Source: Acanthoscelides obtectus (Eukaryota > Arthropoda > Insecta > Coleoptera > Chrysomelidae). From it: a stretch of DNA of 64,000 bases. Below, piece after piece: positions 33,569 to 44,368 of this stretch. The stretch lies in NCBI GenBank assembly GCA_963669975.1, contig CAVLJG010000003.1:31515176-31579175 (forward strand), given 5' to 3'. Below the pieces are notes generated by a model. The model had not been told where the DNA came from, did not search any database, and saw only the letters and a program-made list of their open reading frames with translations. The number at the start of each line of letters is the position of its first letter. The first letter of the stretch is position 1. The position numbers were made by a program, and so were the translations under genes.

Positions 33569-35410
33569 GTGACACAAATGATGCAATTTTATACCAAACT
33601 TTACGAATTATTCGATGCACACGCTCCACAATATAAAAATTTCAGGCATAAATATCCCTCTTGGTACACCAGTGAAATTATAAAACTAGTAAAACAAAAA
33701 GACAAAGCGCACAAAAAATTTAAAAGGTCTGGTGCTAACGAAGATTACCGAGAATTCGGCAGAATCAGGAAAATACTTAAGCTTAAAACCAAAGAGGCAT
33801 ATAATATCTATCTTCAAACCATTCAAAATCAGCTAAATGATGACCCTAAGTCTTTCTGGTCTTTCGTACATAGTAAAAACAACACTTCTAGGATTCCCGA
33901 TAGAATGTTGTATGGAAACGAGTCATTTGGCGATCCGCAAAGTATAGTCAAGGCTTACGCTGATTTTTTCTCCAGCGTTTACTCAACTGCTAAAGTCGAT
34001 GCTGAGTTGAACTTCTATTTCAGTCATAGTGGACTCGTCGACATTAGTTGTGAGCCAATATCAGATGAGGAAATTTTAGTGGCCTGTAGAAAGCTTAAAA
34101 GTAAATTGACTGCTGGACCTGATCAAATCCCATCTTTTATTGTTAGAGATTGTATGAGGAAATTAGTTCATCCTTTACGGGTTATCTTCAATGTAATCCT
34201 AACAACGACTGTTTTCCCCGATAAATGGAAAATTGACAAAGTTTGCCCAATTCCAAAGTCAAAAAATTATCACTGTATCAGTGAATATAGGGCTATATCT
34301 ATGCTCAATAATTTTGCAAAACTCTTGGAGATCGTACTGTACAACCGCATTTACCTGTCCACTAAAAATAATATTTCCATCGACCAACATGGTTTTATAA
34401 GGCAGCGTTCAACACTAACAAACTTAATGGTATTTAGCCAATACTTGTGCGAAAGATTAGACAATAGAGGACAGGTAGATGTGGTGTACACCGATTTCTC
34501 CAAGGCCTTCGATAGGGTCAGCCACAGTATTTTGCTCCGAAAGCTTGAGTACCTGGGCTTCAACAACATTTACTTAGCGCTGTTAACATCATATCTGTTT
34601 GAAAGGAAACAGTATGTTTTTTATAATGGCTACATATCACATGTTTATGTCTCAACCAGTGGCGTACCACAGGGTTCGAATTTAGGACCACTGTTGTTCA
34701 TATTGTTTGTGAATGATCTGTGTGAATCTTTGGCTTGTTCTAAGTTAATGTTCGCAGACGACCTAAAATTTTATTCATCCGTTTCATGCTTGGAAGACTG
34801 TGCATTTGTTCAAATAAATAAATTGCAAAGCTGGTGTGCCAAGAATCAACTTCAACTTAATATAAGTAAGTGTAAAGTAGTAACTTTTTCAAGGAAAACC
34901 AACCCAATGGTATATAATTCTACAATGATCCAACATGTTCTTGAGCGCAGTGAAACTGTGAAAGACTTAGGTATCTACTTTGATCAACATCTAACCTTTA
35001 ATGAGCATATCAATCAAATCATATCAAGTGCTTACCGAACCTATAGCTTCGTTATCAGGAATTGTAAATCTTTTGACGTTTTGACTTTGCAGACATTATA
35101 CTTTAGCTTGGTTAGGTCTAAGCTTGAATATGGATCTTTGATATGGAGTCCGATTTACAAGCAGTATATTGATGTTATTGATAAACTTCAAAAGAAATTT
35201 TTAAAATTTTTATGTTTTAAGATCGATGGCACATATCCTACTAGAGGTACAGAATACAACATCCTTCTTCATAAATTTGGCATTCAATCCTTAGAACAAC
35301 GGCGTCAGCAATCAGCAGTTATAGTTTTATATAAATTACTGCATAATCTGATACCCTACAATACTTTCACAAATACAGTTTCTGGTACCACGACTAACAT
35401 CAAGGTATAA
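33569..35410 (+). CDS. Non-LTR reverse transcriptase (ORF2, main part), 613 codons
   Basis: Open frame covering linker, RT and C-terminal thumb. Motifs in order: KLKSKLTAGPDQIPSFIVRD, VCPIPKSKNYHCISEYRAIS, DQHGFIRQRSTLTN, VVYTDFSKAFDRVSHSILLR, STSGVPQGSNLGPLLFILFV, LMFADDLKFY (catalytic FADD intact), LQLNISKCKVVTFSR and VKDLGIYFD. The C terminus LEQRRQQSAVIVLYKLLHN is the conserved tail of Jockey/CR1-like ORF2 proteins. The missing endonuclease frame makes a full ORF2 protein impossible from this copy, but the RT part has no stop, so the insertion is fairly recent. Expressed RT from a truncated copy is conceivable, not shown. Confidence 0.9.
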   Translation: MTQMMQFYTKLYELFDAHAPQYKNFRHKYPSWYTSEIIKLVKQKDKAHKKFKRSGANEDYREFGRIRKILKLKTKEAYNIYLQTIQNQLNDDPKSFWSFVHSKNNTSRIPDRMLYGNESFGDPQSIVKAYADFFSSVYSTAKVDAELNFYFSHSGLVDISCEPISDEEILVACRKLKSKLTAGPDQIPSFIVRDCMRKLVHPLRVIFNVILTTTVFPDKWKIDKVCPIPKSKNYHCISEYRAISMLNNFAKLLEIVLYNRIYLSTKNNISIDQHGFIRQRSTLTNLMVFSQYLCERLDNRGQVDVVYTDFSKAFDRVSHSILLRKLEYLGFNNIYLALLTSYLFERKQYVFYNGYISHVYVSTSGVPQGSNLGPLLFILFVNDLCESLACSKLMFADDLKFYSSVSCLEDCAFVQINKLQSWCAKNQLQLNISKCKVVTFSRKTNPMVYNSTMIQHVLERSETVKDLGIYFDQHLTFNEHINQIISSAYRTYSFVIRNCKSFDVLTLQTLYFSLVRSKLEYGSLIWSPIYKQYIDVIDKLQKKFLKFLCFKIDGTYPTRGTEYNILLHKFGIQSLEQRRQQSAVIVLYKLLHNLIPYNTFTNTVSGTTTNIKV

Positions 35411-35724
35411 TGTTCCTTTTTTATGTCAAAGAGCTCAAACAAACTTATTGTCGAAAGCGCCTGTCAACATGATGTGTGTGAATGCGAATAAAATAGCCGA
35501 TGTATGTGACATATTCTTATATAGCATAGGTGAATTGAAGTGCAAATTGCGTGCTCACTTTTGATTTATCTTACGTTTCTTATTTTTAAGCTGTAGCTAT
35601 ATTTATTTTTTGTTATTGATACATGAATTATTATTGTTTTTTTTTCTTCACAAGCTACCTCATGGTGATTTTTTTTATAGTAGTTTGCTCTGTAAATTGT
35701 GTTAAACTGTTGGGTAATAAACGC

Positions 35725-35755
<31 letters not shown>

Positions 35756-36184
35756 TAAAGAGTGATCGACAATTGGACCTCTAACAGCGTAGTCACGGCC
35801 AGCATTTAAATGAAATTATTTTCATAAAATAAATGTCAAATATTGTTCTTTCAGGTCAGAATAAAGATTCCTCCATCCAATTTCGTTTTAAGGGTGTTAT
35901 TTAGAATTTTAAAAAATCTAAATGAATCCACCTATATTTGCAGAAAGTGAGTGTGTGTGCCAAAGTAAGTAGCAGGTGCATCACGGATCGGCTTGTGCAG
36001 TGTGTAGGTTCCCTTGCGGACATTAAGCTATGCACATAATATTGAAAACATTTCTCTAAATTTTAACATGGCATGTACCTTTTTCCACAGCCTGCCTGGA
36101 CGAGTATTCTAAATAATTTTCGTCTGATTTTTTCATGTTGTGTATAGAGATCTCTAAAAAACAACGTTTACAGATTATTTTTTG

Positions 36185-36510
36185 TACAAAAGTGTATTTT
36201 TCTTCAAGCGTAACTTCTTAACAAATAATACAACTCTAAAATTGTATGTGAATATTGCACTTTTATGTAGGAGTTGAGCGGGTGATTACTTTTTTCTTAC
36301 TCTCCAAGAAATCTTTGCTTTATTTTAAGCTCATTTTGCTTCAAAATGAGGTTTCCAGAAAATCAAAGATTTTTCAAACAGAGAAAGTGATGAGAATAAA
36401 AGCAATCACCCGCTCAATTCTACTACAAATGTGGACTTTTGACATATAAGTAGTTTCAGATCGGTACTAATATTTGTTAACAAGTTACGATTGAAGAAAA
36501 AATGCCCAGA
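36185..36510. mobile_element. Foldback/MITE-like inverted repeat
   Basis: Arms of about 140-160 bases meet near 36340. Shared inverted segments include GAGCGGGTGATT against AATCACCCGCTC and CTTCAAGCGTAACTTCTTAA against TTAACAAGTTACGATTGAAG. No coding content. Confidence 0.8.
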
Positions 36511-36714
36511 AATCCATTTTTTGACAAAAAATGATAACATTATTTTATAGTCACCAGGAAATAACAGATGAAAATGACTGCTTCTAGCAGGCAGTAAAAA
36601 AAAGAACCATGGGACCTCAAGGGCAAATGTATAAGAAAATCTGCGATATGTGAAATTTGTACTAATAGATGCCTTGAATTACTGGAGTTAGAATCGTATG
36701 CATATACTAACGCC

Positions 36715-37000
36715 AAAAAAGTAAAACATACCTCCCCCAAAACCGAATTTTAAGCCCCACAAAGATTTTTCTGAAAATGATCTGGAGCCTCTAGAACAAA
36801 AAAACAAAGTTTGAGCGATTTGGATTTTTTGATGTTTTGCCCATAACTTAGCCGCTACTCGACCGATTTTCAAAAACTACTGAGCTTTTTCGTCCTTGGA
36901 GATACCTTCCAAGTTATAGAGTGACATCGTTTTACGTTATGGACATGCCATATAACATCCAGCAAACAATTTTCGAAATTCATCGCGATTACAGTACTTG
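36715..37000. repeat. Dispersed repeat related to 23580-23890 and 58925-59240
   Basis: Contains TTTTTCTGAAAATGATCTGG, CGACCGATTTTCAAAAACTA and GAGCTTTTTCGTCCTTG. Non-coding. Confidence 0.6.
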
Positions 37001-37219
37001 GTCACACTGATACAAACATTCATGTGCATGTATGGAGGGAGGAAACGAGATAAATTCAAATTCAAAATATGTATTTCGTCATGAATAAACATCATAAACA
37101 AAGGAAATTCTACATATAGAGCAATGACGAAAAAGGACAGTCTCTCGATTAGAAAACCGATACATTGGACCCTTTAATACAAAGACTCCATGCGAGAAAG
37201 CCCTGAACACCCTAAAAGT

Positions 37220-38830
37220 CCTTAAGCAAAATAAAAAAAACAATAAAGAGGCAAATGAAGAGGCGGTGAAACACAAAAAGGCAAAAACGAAGAAAGAACT
37301 CCCGGGAGCTGGCAACGGACGCGAAGAACAAATCTATACAACTTGTCAGCGAGTAGGAATGTAAAAATGATATTTTTGCTCACACAAACGCTGCTAAAGT
37401 AGCTGGTGATTCTGTAACAACGTTTTTGCCAGTTTTGAGAATGTTTTTGACAATGAGCTTTTAACTGAAGTTCGTGAATTATTCCATAAGTGAACCGCCA
37501 CATAAGCAAACGATCGTCAGAAGGAACGAATATTCTCTTAAATGAACTTTTTTTATTCATAACCATTACTTGCGATTTTGAGGGGTTTAGTTTAAGATTG
37601 TGATGCTTTGCAAATCTGTCAATTCTTTGGAGATCTGAATCTGCATATTGTTTTATCCTTGCGAATTTTACCGATTTGACCATGTCAGATATGTAGATTG
37701 AAAATAGCAAAGGAGATAAAATTGAACCTTGAGGAACTCCTCTTTTCATAGGTTTAAAATCGGTTTTGTAAATAGCGGAATCATTTGCTAACATAACACA
37801 GTTTGAACGGTTGCTTAAGTATGTTTTTATTAGATTTACGGAGTTCTGCCAAATACCCCTGGTAATGTAACTTAGCTAGTAACATTTCATGATTCAGAGT
37901 GTCGAACGCTTTACTAAAATCGAGAAGACCCTTGCACGCACAATTTTTTTGTTCTTGATGATGTCTGATATCATCCAAGATATTAACTAATGATGTACTA
38001 GTGCTAAAGTTTTTCCTAAAACCGGATTGACTATCAGGTATGATATCGTTTGTGTCACAAAAAAATCTAATTTGATTATAAATGTTCCTTTCTAAAATTT
38101 TGGATGTAGCGGGTAATATGCTAATATTATAATATATAATATCTGTAAATTCTTTAGGTTCTGCTATTCTTGATAAGGGTTTAACAACAGCCTTCTTCCA
38201 TATTTCTGAAAATAATCCCCCCAAAATACATGTGGTGATTATATTTAGCAAGGCATTCGTACAAAATGGGATACATAACTTTAGGTCTCTCATAGAGAAA
38301 CCATCCTCTCCAATGGCTTTAGATAAGATATTAGTTACAATTTTGACTGGCCCTGTCTAACAGTTGTAAGCTAAGAGCATCGTTAATGTTTACATTGTTT
38401 TTGTAAAAATTGATTAATTCTTAGGAAGCACTGTCTGGTAAATTATCGGTCTGTTGGAAGTAATTGTGTATGTCATTTACATTTTGTAAGTGTTCGGGTT
38501 AGTAGAGTGAGTTTTTTTGCATGTTATGTTGAGCTTTTTGGTAGTGTCCCAAAATTCCTTACCTTTCTTTGTTGAGAGTAAGTTAAAGAATGTACTTTTT
38601 TCTTGGATAATTGCAAGCTTTGTATAGTTCATCAGTTGTTTATAATATTCAAAATGAGCCTGTGATTTTGATTTTTGAAATTTTTTATGAGCTTTATCTC
38701 TTAGTCTGATTAAAATTCTTATATTTTGAGTTATCCAGGGTATATAAGGTTTTTCGGTTATTTGTTATTTTTTATCGGAGCATGTTTATTCAGAACAGTT
38801 ACTATATTTTTATTAAAGAATAACACCTTG
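37220..38830 (-). pseudogene. CR1/Jockey-group reverse transcriptase fragment
   Basis: Reading upstream to downstream on the minus strand: the linker (LNKHAPIK and IRLRDKAHKKFQKSKSQAHF), then after frameshifts NALLNIITTCILGGLFSEIW, SGFRKNFSTSTSLVNIL, LLDFSKAFDTLNHEMLLAKL, FKPMKRGVPQGSILSPLLFS and YADSDLQRIDRFA. At the catalytic box only YAD remains: about 20 residues including the second D are deleted and the sequence jumps to the helix before LKLNPSKSQVM. Beyond 37500 the protein is out of frame and unreadable. Endonuclease and 3' tail are missing. Confidence 0.85.
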
Positions 38831-40101
38831 ATGTGAGTCCTAGCGCAACGCTACCCACCACGATGAGATACTGCCATTCACTTCCAAGGTGGGATGCATG
38901 GCCAACGACTGAGAGGTTTTAATGAGTATATTTAGGAGAATCTCACACTTCGGGCAGGAAAGGCTGCCAGAGGGCATATGTACAGGTTTTCTGTCCAAGA
39001 GTAGCTATGAAAGCTTCCCCTTATCAAAAAAGCAGCATATCGCCAAAAGATAGGAAACAGATTTGGCTGAAGACTGGTCCATTTCCGTTCCAGGAGGAAG
39101 CAAGGTAGTTAGCGTTTCTAAACTGTGTTTCAATTATGCTGGGATCAAAAGCTGTTTATCAATATTTGTCGATTAGTGAAATACTCAAGACGGTTAGCTA
39201 TATGACGAGCTAAACCTAATATTTACTATTTCTTACTGTTGTCCAGGTTGTTCTCATGGTCAAAAGCGCTCTGCCATCGTGATGCCAAACTGTTTATTAC
39301 TGTATTATTTTCTCGAAGGACTATCCCTTTGGATGTCGAAGTAATATGTCCCGCGTTTCAGATCCAAAACAACGCACTTGCAACATTTGAGTCAAAGTTT
39401 GCATAACAATTCACAGGTGTGTTACGATAGTAGTTCTGGATAGGTTTCACGTTTTTCGGGAGGCTTTTTTCGTTTCCGGGACGACGAACGAGGTTGACCT
39501 ATCTCGTACATTAAAAAACGACAGAAAGCGTCATGCTCGCTTGTCGTTTTGGAGGGTTGGATGTCCTTTTTTGGGGGGCTGAGAAAGCATCTTAAAATTC
39601 GGAACGATCTTAGTATGTTACGGGACCCTTGTACTATTGTACTCACTGAATACGAATATCATAATGAAAAGAAAAAACAAACAAACTGTCACATGGATAA
39701 ATGAAATATATGTCAATGTACTGTAGAAGATTATCTTTGGGATTGTCGCTTGTGTTTTTCCAATATTAAAACACTTGGATTATTTCCTTACACTTAACTA
39801 CTCCTTATTGTGAACTTCAACAATCTCAATTTTTTGTTTAAGCATCAGGATTTTTCTATTTGAATGTGTCGCCCACTGTGTCTTTTCCGCATAGACGTCA
39901 GACTAGATGGACATTTTATGGAAAGCGTGTAAACGAAGAATAAGAACGATAAATCCCCGACTAACAAGGGAAAGTCCCTAATTCACGCAGAAATGCACCG
40001 CATAGGCTGCATTTGTACCGAAAGATTAAAGTTGGTGAGACCCCGGTTTACTCTCGAATGTCTACTCTAAACAGAAAAAAAAGACAAGGAGTTGCTTTAT
40101 A
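38831..40101. other. No gene; contains repeat 39415-39620
   Basis: 39415-39620 is the direct partner of 24255-24440. The remainder shows no motif. Confidence 0.5.
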
Positions 40102-41403
40102 TTGGGTGGGCCATTTAAAAGTTTCGATTTAAAAATAAAATAAAACAAAAACGGTTTGAGATATTGCCAAATTTATTTTTTTGTTTTGAAGTACAATTGT
40201 TCCGCTCAGAAATGAAATATTACTTCATTCAAATGGCTGCCGCGGCTGGCCTCACAGTAGCCCATTCGATCGGACCAATTTTCGAGCACTTTTTCGAGTG
40301 TTTGGGGCCGTATCTCGTCAATGGCATCACGAATGTTGGCCTTCAAATGGTCAATTGTCTCTGGATGGTCGACATAACACTTGTCTTTAACAGCGCCCCA
40401 CAGGAAATAGTCCAATGGTGTCAAATCGCAGCTTCTTGGCGGCCAATTGACATCACCATTTCGACTGATTAAACGGCCATCGAAGGTTTCGCGCAATAAG
40501 TTGATTGTGGCATGCGATGTGTGACAAGTTGCACCATCCTGCTGAAACCAAACATTCTCCACATCAATACCATCAAGAGCAGGAACAAAAAAATCAGTTA
40601 TCATGGTGCGATAGGTGTTTCCATTGACAGAAACGGTTGCGCCGTCCCCGTCTTCAAAGAAATATGGGCCAATGATGCCTCCGCTCCACAATCCACACCA
40701 AACAGTCACTCGCAAGGGATGCATTGGCTTCTCAAGACCTCGTGTGGGTTTTCCGAGCCCCAGATACGGCAATTTTGCTTATTGACGTAGCCACCAATAT
40801 GAAAATGAGCTTCGTCTGAAAAGATTATTTTTTTCGCAAAATCGACATCATTGATTAGTTGCTCGTTGGCCCATGTAGCGAAGGCAGAACGAAGTGGATG
40901 GTCACGCGGCTTCAACTCTTGAACCAATTGAACTTTGTAAGGCGCCATACCGAGATCTTTCCGCAAAATTCGTCGTAAACTGGTGCGGGAAATGTTCAAT
41001 TCTTGGGAACGATGACGTGTTGACGTTGATGGATTTTCACGCACACTCGCAGCCACAGCATCGATACCTTCGGGTGTACGCACTGTACGAGCACGCTGAC
41101 GTGTTGGAGCATCAACAATGAAACCAGTTTCACGCACTTTATTAATAAACTTGCGTATACCGGGCGCTGTTGGTGCTTCGTTGCGACCGAATTTTGAACG
41201 GCATTTTCGTGCAATTTCTGCCCAATTATCTTTGTTTTGGAAATAAATTTCCAATATTACCCAACGTTGCTCAAGCGTAAATCGATTCATTTCGTTCAGC
41301 GTAGATAATATACTGAATTTTATGACAAATCAGATTGACATAAGTATTGTCAGCGTCAAATTAACACGTGGTTCAAATCGAAACCGATAGATGGCCCACC
41401 CGT
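40102..41403 (-). mobile_element. DD41D transposon, 1302 bp, nearly intact
   Basis: TA on both sides. Short inverted repeats: left TTGGGTGGGCCATTTAAAAG, right (reverse complement) ACGGGTGGGCCATCTATCGG, both continuing into GTTTCGATTT. The transposase gene fills most of the element. Confidence 0.9.
40206..41290 (-). pseudogene. DD41D transposase with a single frameshift
   Basis: Starts MNRFTLEQRWVILEIYFQNK (helix-turn-helix), continues SKFGRNEAPTAPGIRKFINK, then LNISRTSLRRILRKDLGMAP (second DNA-binding part) and KKIIFSDEAHFHIGGYVNKQ with the first aspartate. A single frameshift near 40740 separates RIWGSENPHE from EKPMHPLRVTVWCGLW. The second aspartate is in VWFQQDGATCHTSH and the third in SCDLTPLDYFLWGAV, with 41 residues between. 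The C terminus RGSHLNEVIFHF carries the family signature. One indel is the only lesion I see, so this is a recently silenced copy. Confidence 0.9.
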
Positions 41404-42198
41404 TATTATGTTTTTTGTCCGGTTAGGAGAACATTTTCTCGTGTCCGCGTCCGTTCAAAAGAATGTCCCTCCAAGAGAGAGTTAATACAATGCAAATTAT
41501 GAGAGTCGGTCGGGACCATGAGAAACTGTCCGTGTTGTGCTTACAGTAAAGAAGATTCGGTCAATACGTGTGGTGTTATTAGCCAGACAAGAATGGGGGA
41601 TTATTTCTCGCGTGTTTTCAAATATTCGTAATATAAGGCTTAGTTGTCAAACTGAAGTAATCAAGTCATCAGGATACATTATTATTTTTCCAGGTGTTTT
41701 CTGTTACCATTATTTACCTAGGGTGAGAAAAGCTACTTCTCAGTGTGACACTACGGTCAGCAATGGTGATCTCTCCGGTTTGTAGTGAATGTTATTAACT
41801 TATATTTAGTGAAAATTCAAACGACTGAACTATTAAAATCACACCTTGCGATTATGAACTTCTTTAGGAGGTTTCTTAGCAACCCAAAGCTATTTTTCCC
41901 TAAAACAACGCGGTTTCCCAGAAAGCCTTTTGCGCTAACTACCCGCCATTCTCCCCGTTGAGGCAACGTGATCCGTACAGCTTCAATCGTTCTGCGGAGC
42001 TTGGCACCGTTAACTGACTTTATTAAATATGTAACAATCCAGCTCCTGTAAATTAAAAAGTTGTACGTTAAAATGCAAATGCCGTGAACCTTCCGAGCGC
42101 ATTCAATTTGGGGAATATTTTAGTCTCGTTGGAATATATTATGAAATGCTTTTAATATTCATTATGTTAACTGCATTAAGGTTGGAAAGTCTGTAATT
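41404..42198. other. No recognisable gene; possible 5' region of the next retrotransposon
   Basis: No domain seen. The 5' boundary of the downstream non-LTR element could lie here. Confidence 0.4.
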
Positions 42199-43128
42199 TT
42201 GATTTTTAATGTACCGGAGATTTTTCATTTGATTGAGATCCGCTCGGAGATGCCGGCCGGTGAGGATCTCGCTCTGAACCGGGCCGATAAAATCTGTGAA
42301 ATTTGTGGCGATGAAATACGTAGGTCGGGTGGCATTACGTGTGATGCAGAAAATTGCAGTATATCTCTTCATACAAAATGTTTTGAGAATATCGCCAAGT
42401 TATTCTTCACCGAAAGGAAAAATTGGAGGTGCGAAGTCTCTACCATAAAGTGCCAGTCGACGCCTAATACTCCAGCGACTGACGTTATAGTGCTTCATCA
42501 TGAAGTAGAATGTCTCAATGGTGAGAAAGAGTTACTAGTGAACCTTAACAGTGAATTAAAATGCAACAATGAGCTCCTCAAGGAAAAATTATCATTTACC
42601 AGCAGTGAATCATCATCCTACGCTGAAAAAACCCGGGGACCACTTATTAACCAGGCAAACACAGGTGTTGTTTCTTGTAGCACAACCAAAAAAGTCATAA
42701 TAAACACATACAATCAGCTAGGATTAGTGTTAAATCGAACAATAACTCGAAATCTAATACTGACGTGCTGAATGATATTAAAAATAATATTAACCCCAAG
42801 GATCTTCAACTGGTGTAGTTATTTGCTGCGATGATGACAAATCGTTGGGAAAACTAAAGGAACATGTTTATAACAAATTAGGAAGGAAATATGAATTTAG
42901 TAATACTGAGCTGTATAATGCCCGTATTATGATTAAAAATATTCAGATTCCTGAAAACTCCAGTGTCGCTGACATTACTGACAATATTTCATCTATTAAC
43001 GACCTTCAAGATCTACAAAATCGTGAAATTAAATTTGTAACGAAATTAAAGTACCCCAACGCTATACATTTGGTACTTGAGGTGTCATCTGAGGTGAGAA
43101 GTCTCTTCATGTCACGTGAATATGTATA

Positions 43129-44368
43129 TGAGGGATGTCTTTTAAGTTTTGCATATAGAGACATAGTAGGCTGCGCGGATCGAACGTCAGTACTGAATCT
43201 GAACCGCACTCTTTAGTAAACTTAAATTCACAGTTTCACAACAATACAGTGTTCTACAGTAAATTTTTAAGTGTCACCAAGTCATTAGAAAAATGGAACA
43301 CAACCGAGAAAATTTTCGCGCCATAATTTATTACAACTTTCAGAGACAATTATCGCAACAAGAATGCCTTGCTGAGTTAGGGTCTGTTTTCGGCAACGAA
43401 GTGCCACATCAGTCGACAATTTCCCGTTGGTATGGAGAATTCAAACGTGGACAGGTGAGTCTTTGCGACGATCCCAGGGTGGGTGCACCAAAAACGGCAG
43501 TCACCCAGGAAAACGTCGATGCTGTGCGCAAACTCATCATTGAAGATAGACATGTGACGTATCGCGAGATTGAGGCGTCCTTGAAGATCTCGAAGACCTC
43601 AATTCAAAAAATTTTACATGAAGGATTAGGAGTAAGAAAATTAGTTTTTCGTTGGATACCTCATCAGTTGACTGAAGAGCAGAAAGCAGCCAAGGTTAAT
43701 TGGTGTCAAAAAACGCTTGACCGTTTCAATTCCGGAAACTCAGAAAATGTGTACAGCATTGTTAGTGGTGACGAATCGTGGATTTACTATTATGAACCAG
43801 AAAATAAACGACAGTCGGCTGTTTGAGTGTTCCAAGGTGAAGAAAAGCCAACAAAAGTCATCCGTTCTCGAAGTGTTTCGAAAAAGATGGTCGCGAAATT
43901 TGTGTCAAAAGCGGGTCATATTGCAACAATTTCTCTTAAAGAGCAAAGAACAGTTACTGCGGATTGGTATACCACTATTTGTTTGCCAAAAGTCATCACC
44001 GAGCTTCGAAAAATCAACCCACAGCCCAAAAAACAAGGCAGTAGTTAACGAGAAGAAGACGTGGAATTATTGGACCATCCTCCATATAGTCCCGATCTAA
44101 GTCCTAACGATTTATTTACTTTCCCGAAAATTAAAAACAGACTGCGTGGTAAAAGGTTCCAGTCACCAGGAGAAGCAGTTGACGTATTCAAAACTGCCGT
44201 TTTGGATCTGCCAGCAAACGAGTGGAATAAGTGCTTCGAAAATTGGTTCGAGCGAATGCAGATGTGTATTAATCTTGGTGGAAAATCCTTCGAAAAACAA
44301 TAAAGTCATTTAAAGCTACCTACCGTGTTGTTTTATTTCCATATGCAAAACTTAAAAGACATCTCTCG
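43129..44368 (+). mobile_element. Mariner element, about 1240 bp
   Basis: TA on both sides. Inverted ends: left TGAGGGATGTCTTTTAAGTT, right (reverse complement) CGAGAGATGTCTTTTAAGTT, both continuing TTGCATAT. Inserted in frame-critical sequence of the retrotransposon ORF1, whose reading continues correctly when one TA is kept. Confidence 0.92.
43293..44303 (+). pseudogene. Mariner transposase, nonsense change and core deletion
   Basis: From MEHNRENFRAIIYYNFQRQL the first helix-turn-helix and YGEFKRGQVSLCDDPRVGAP are intact, then YREIEASLKISKTSIQKIL (second helix-turn-helix). The first catalytic aspartate is in SGDESWIYYYEPENK. A TGA follows SAV where W is expected. Then EEKPTKVIRSRSVSKKMVAK continues to LPKVITELRKINPQPKK, where about 25 residues containing the second aspartate (HHDNAS in relatives) are deleted. 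It resumes DVELLDHPPYSPDLSPNDLF with the third aspartate and ends KSFEKQ. The DD34D arrangement of mariner cannot form. Confidence 0.9.

Larger units (their letters stand above)
32905..35757 (+). mobile_element. Jockey/CR1-group non-LTR retrotransposon, 5'-truncated
   Basis: Starts within the endonuclease domain directly after DD41D sequence and ends with a long (TTA)n run at about 35727-35757, after which the DD41D coding sequence resumes. No ORF1 is present. Contains the two frames described separately. Confidence 0.88.
31755..35860 (+). pseudogene. DD41D transposase, split by a MADF element and a retrotransposon
   Basis: Part 1 (31755-32096) reads LEELIEDPLFSRRVLLNDEA with the first aspartate in LLNDEAHFWRNGYVNKQNLP, and later NVGDIWFQQDGAHTARET with the second. 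Part 2 (32706-32895) resumes LLRNHYGEQIISRFGPVNGL and VESKVLFDKPATMQDLE; the third aspartate motif has decayed (DITHFGLFFGGY for DLTPLDFFLWGY). Part 3 follows the retrotransposon tail (35758-35840): VIDNWTSN and, after a frameshift, HGQHLNEIIF, the family's C-terminal signature. Two separate insertions thus interrupt one gene. The N terminus before 31755 is not readable. Confidence 0.82.
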
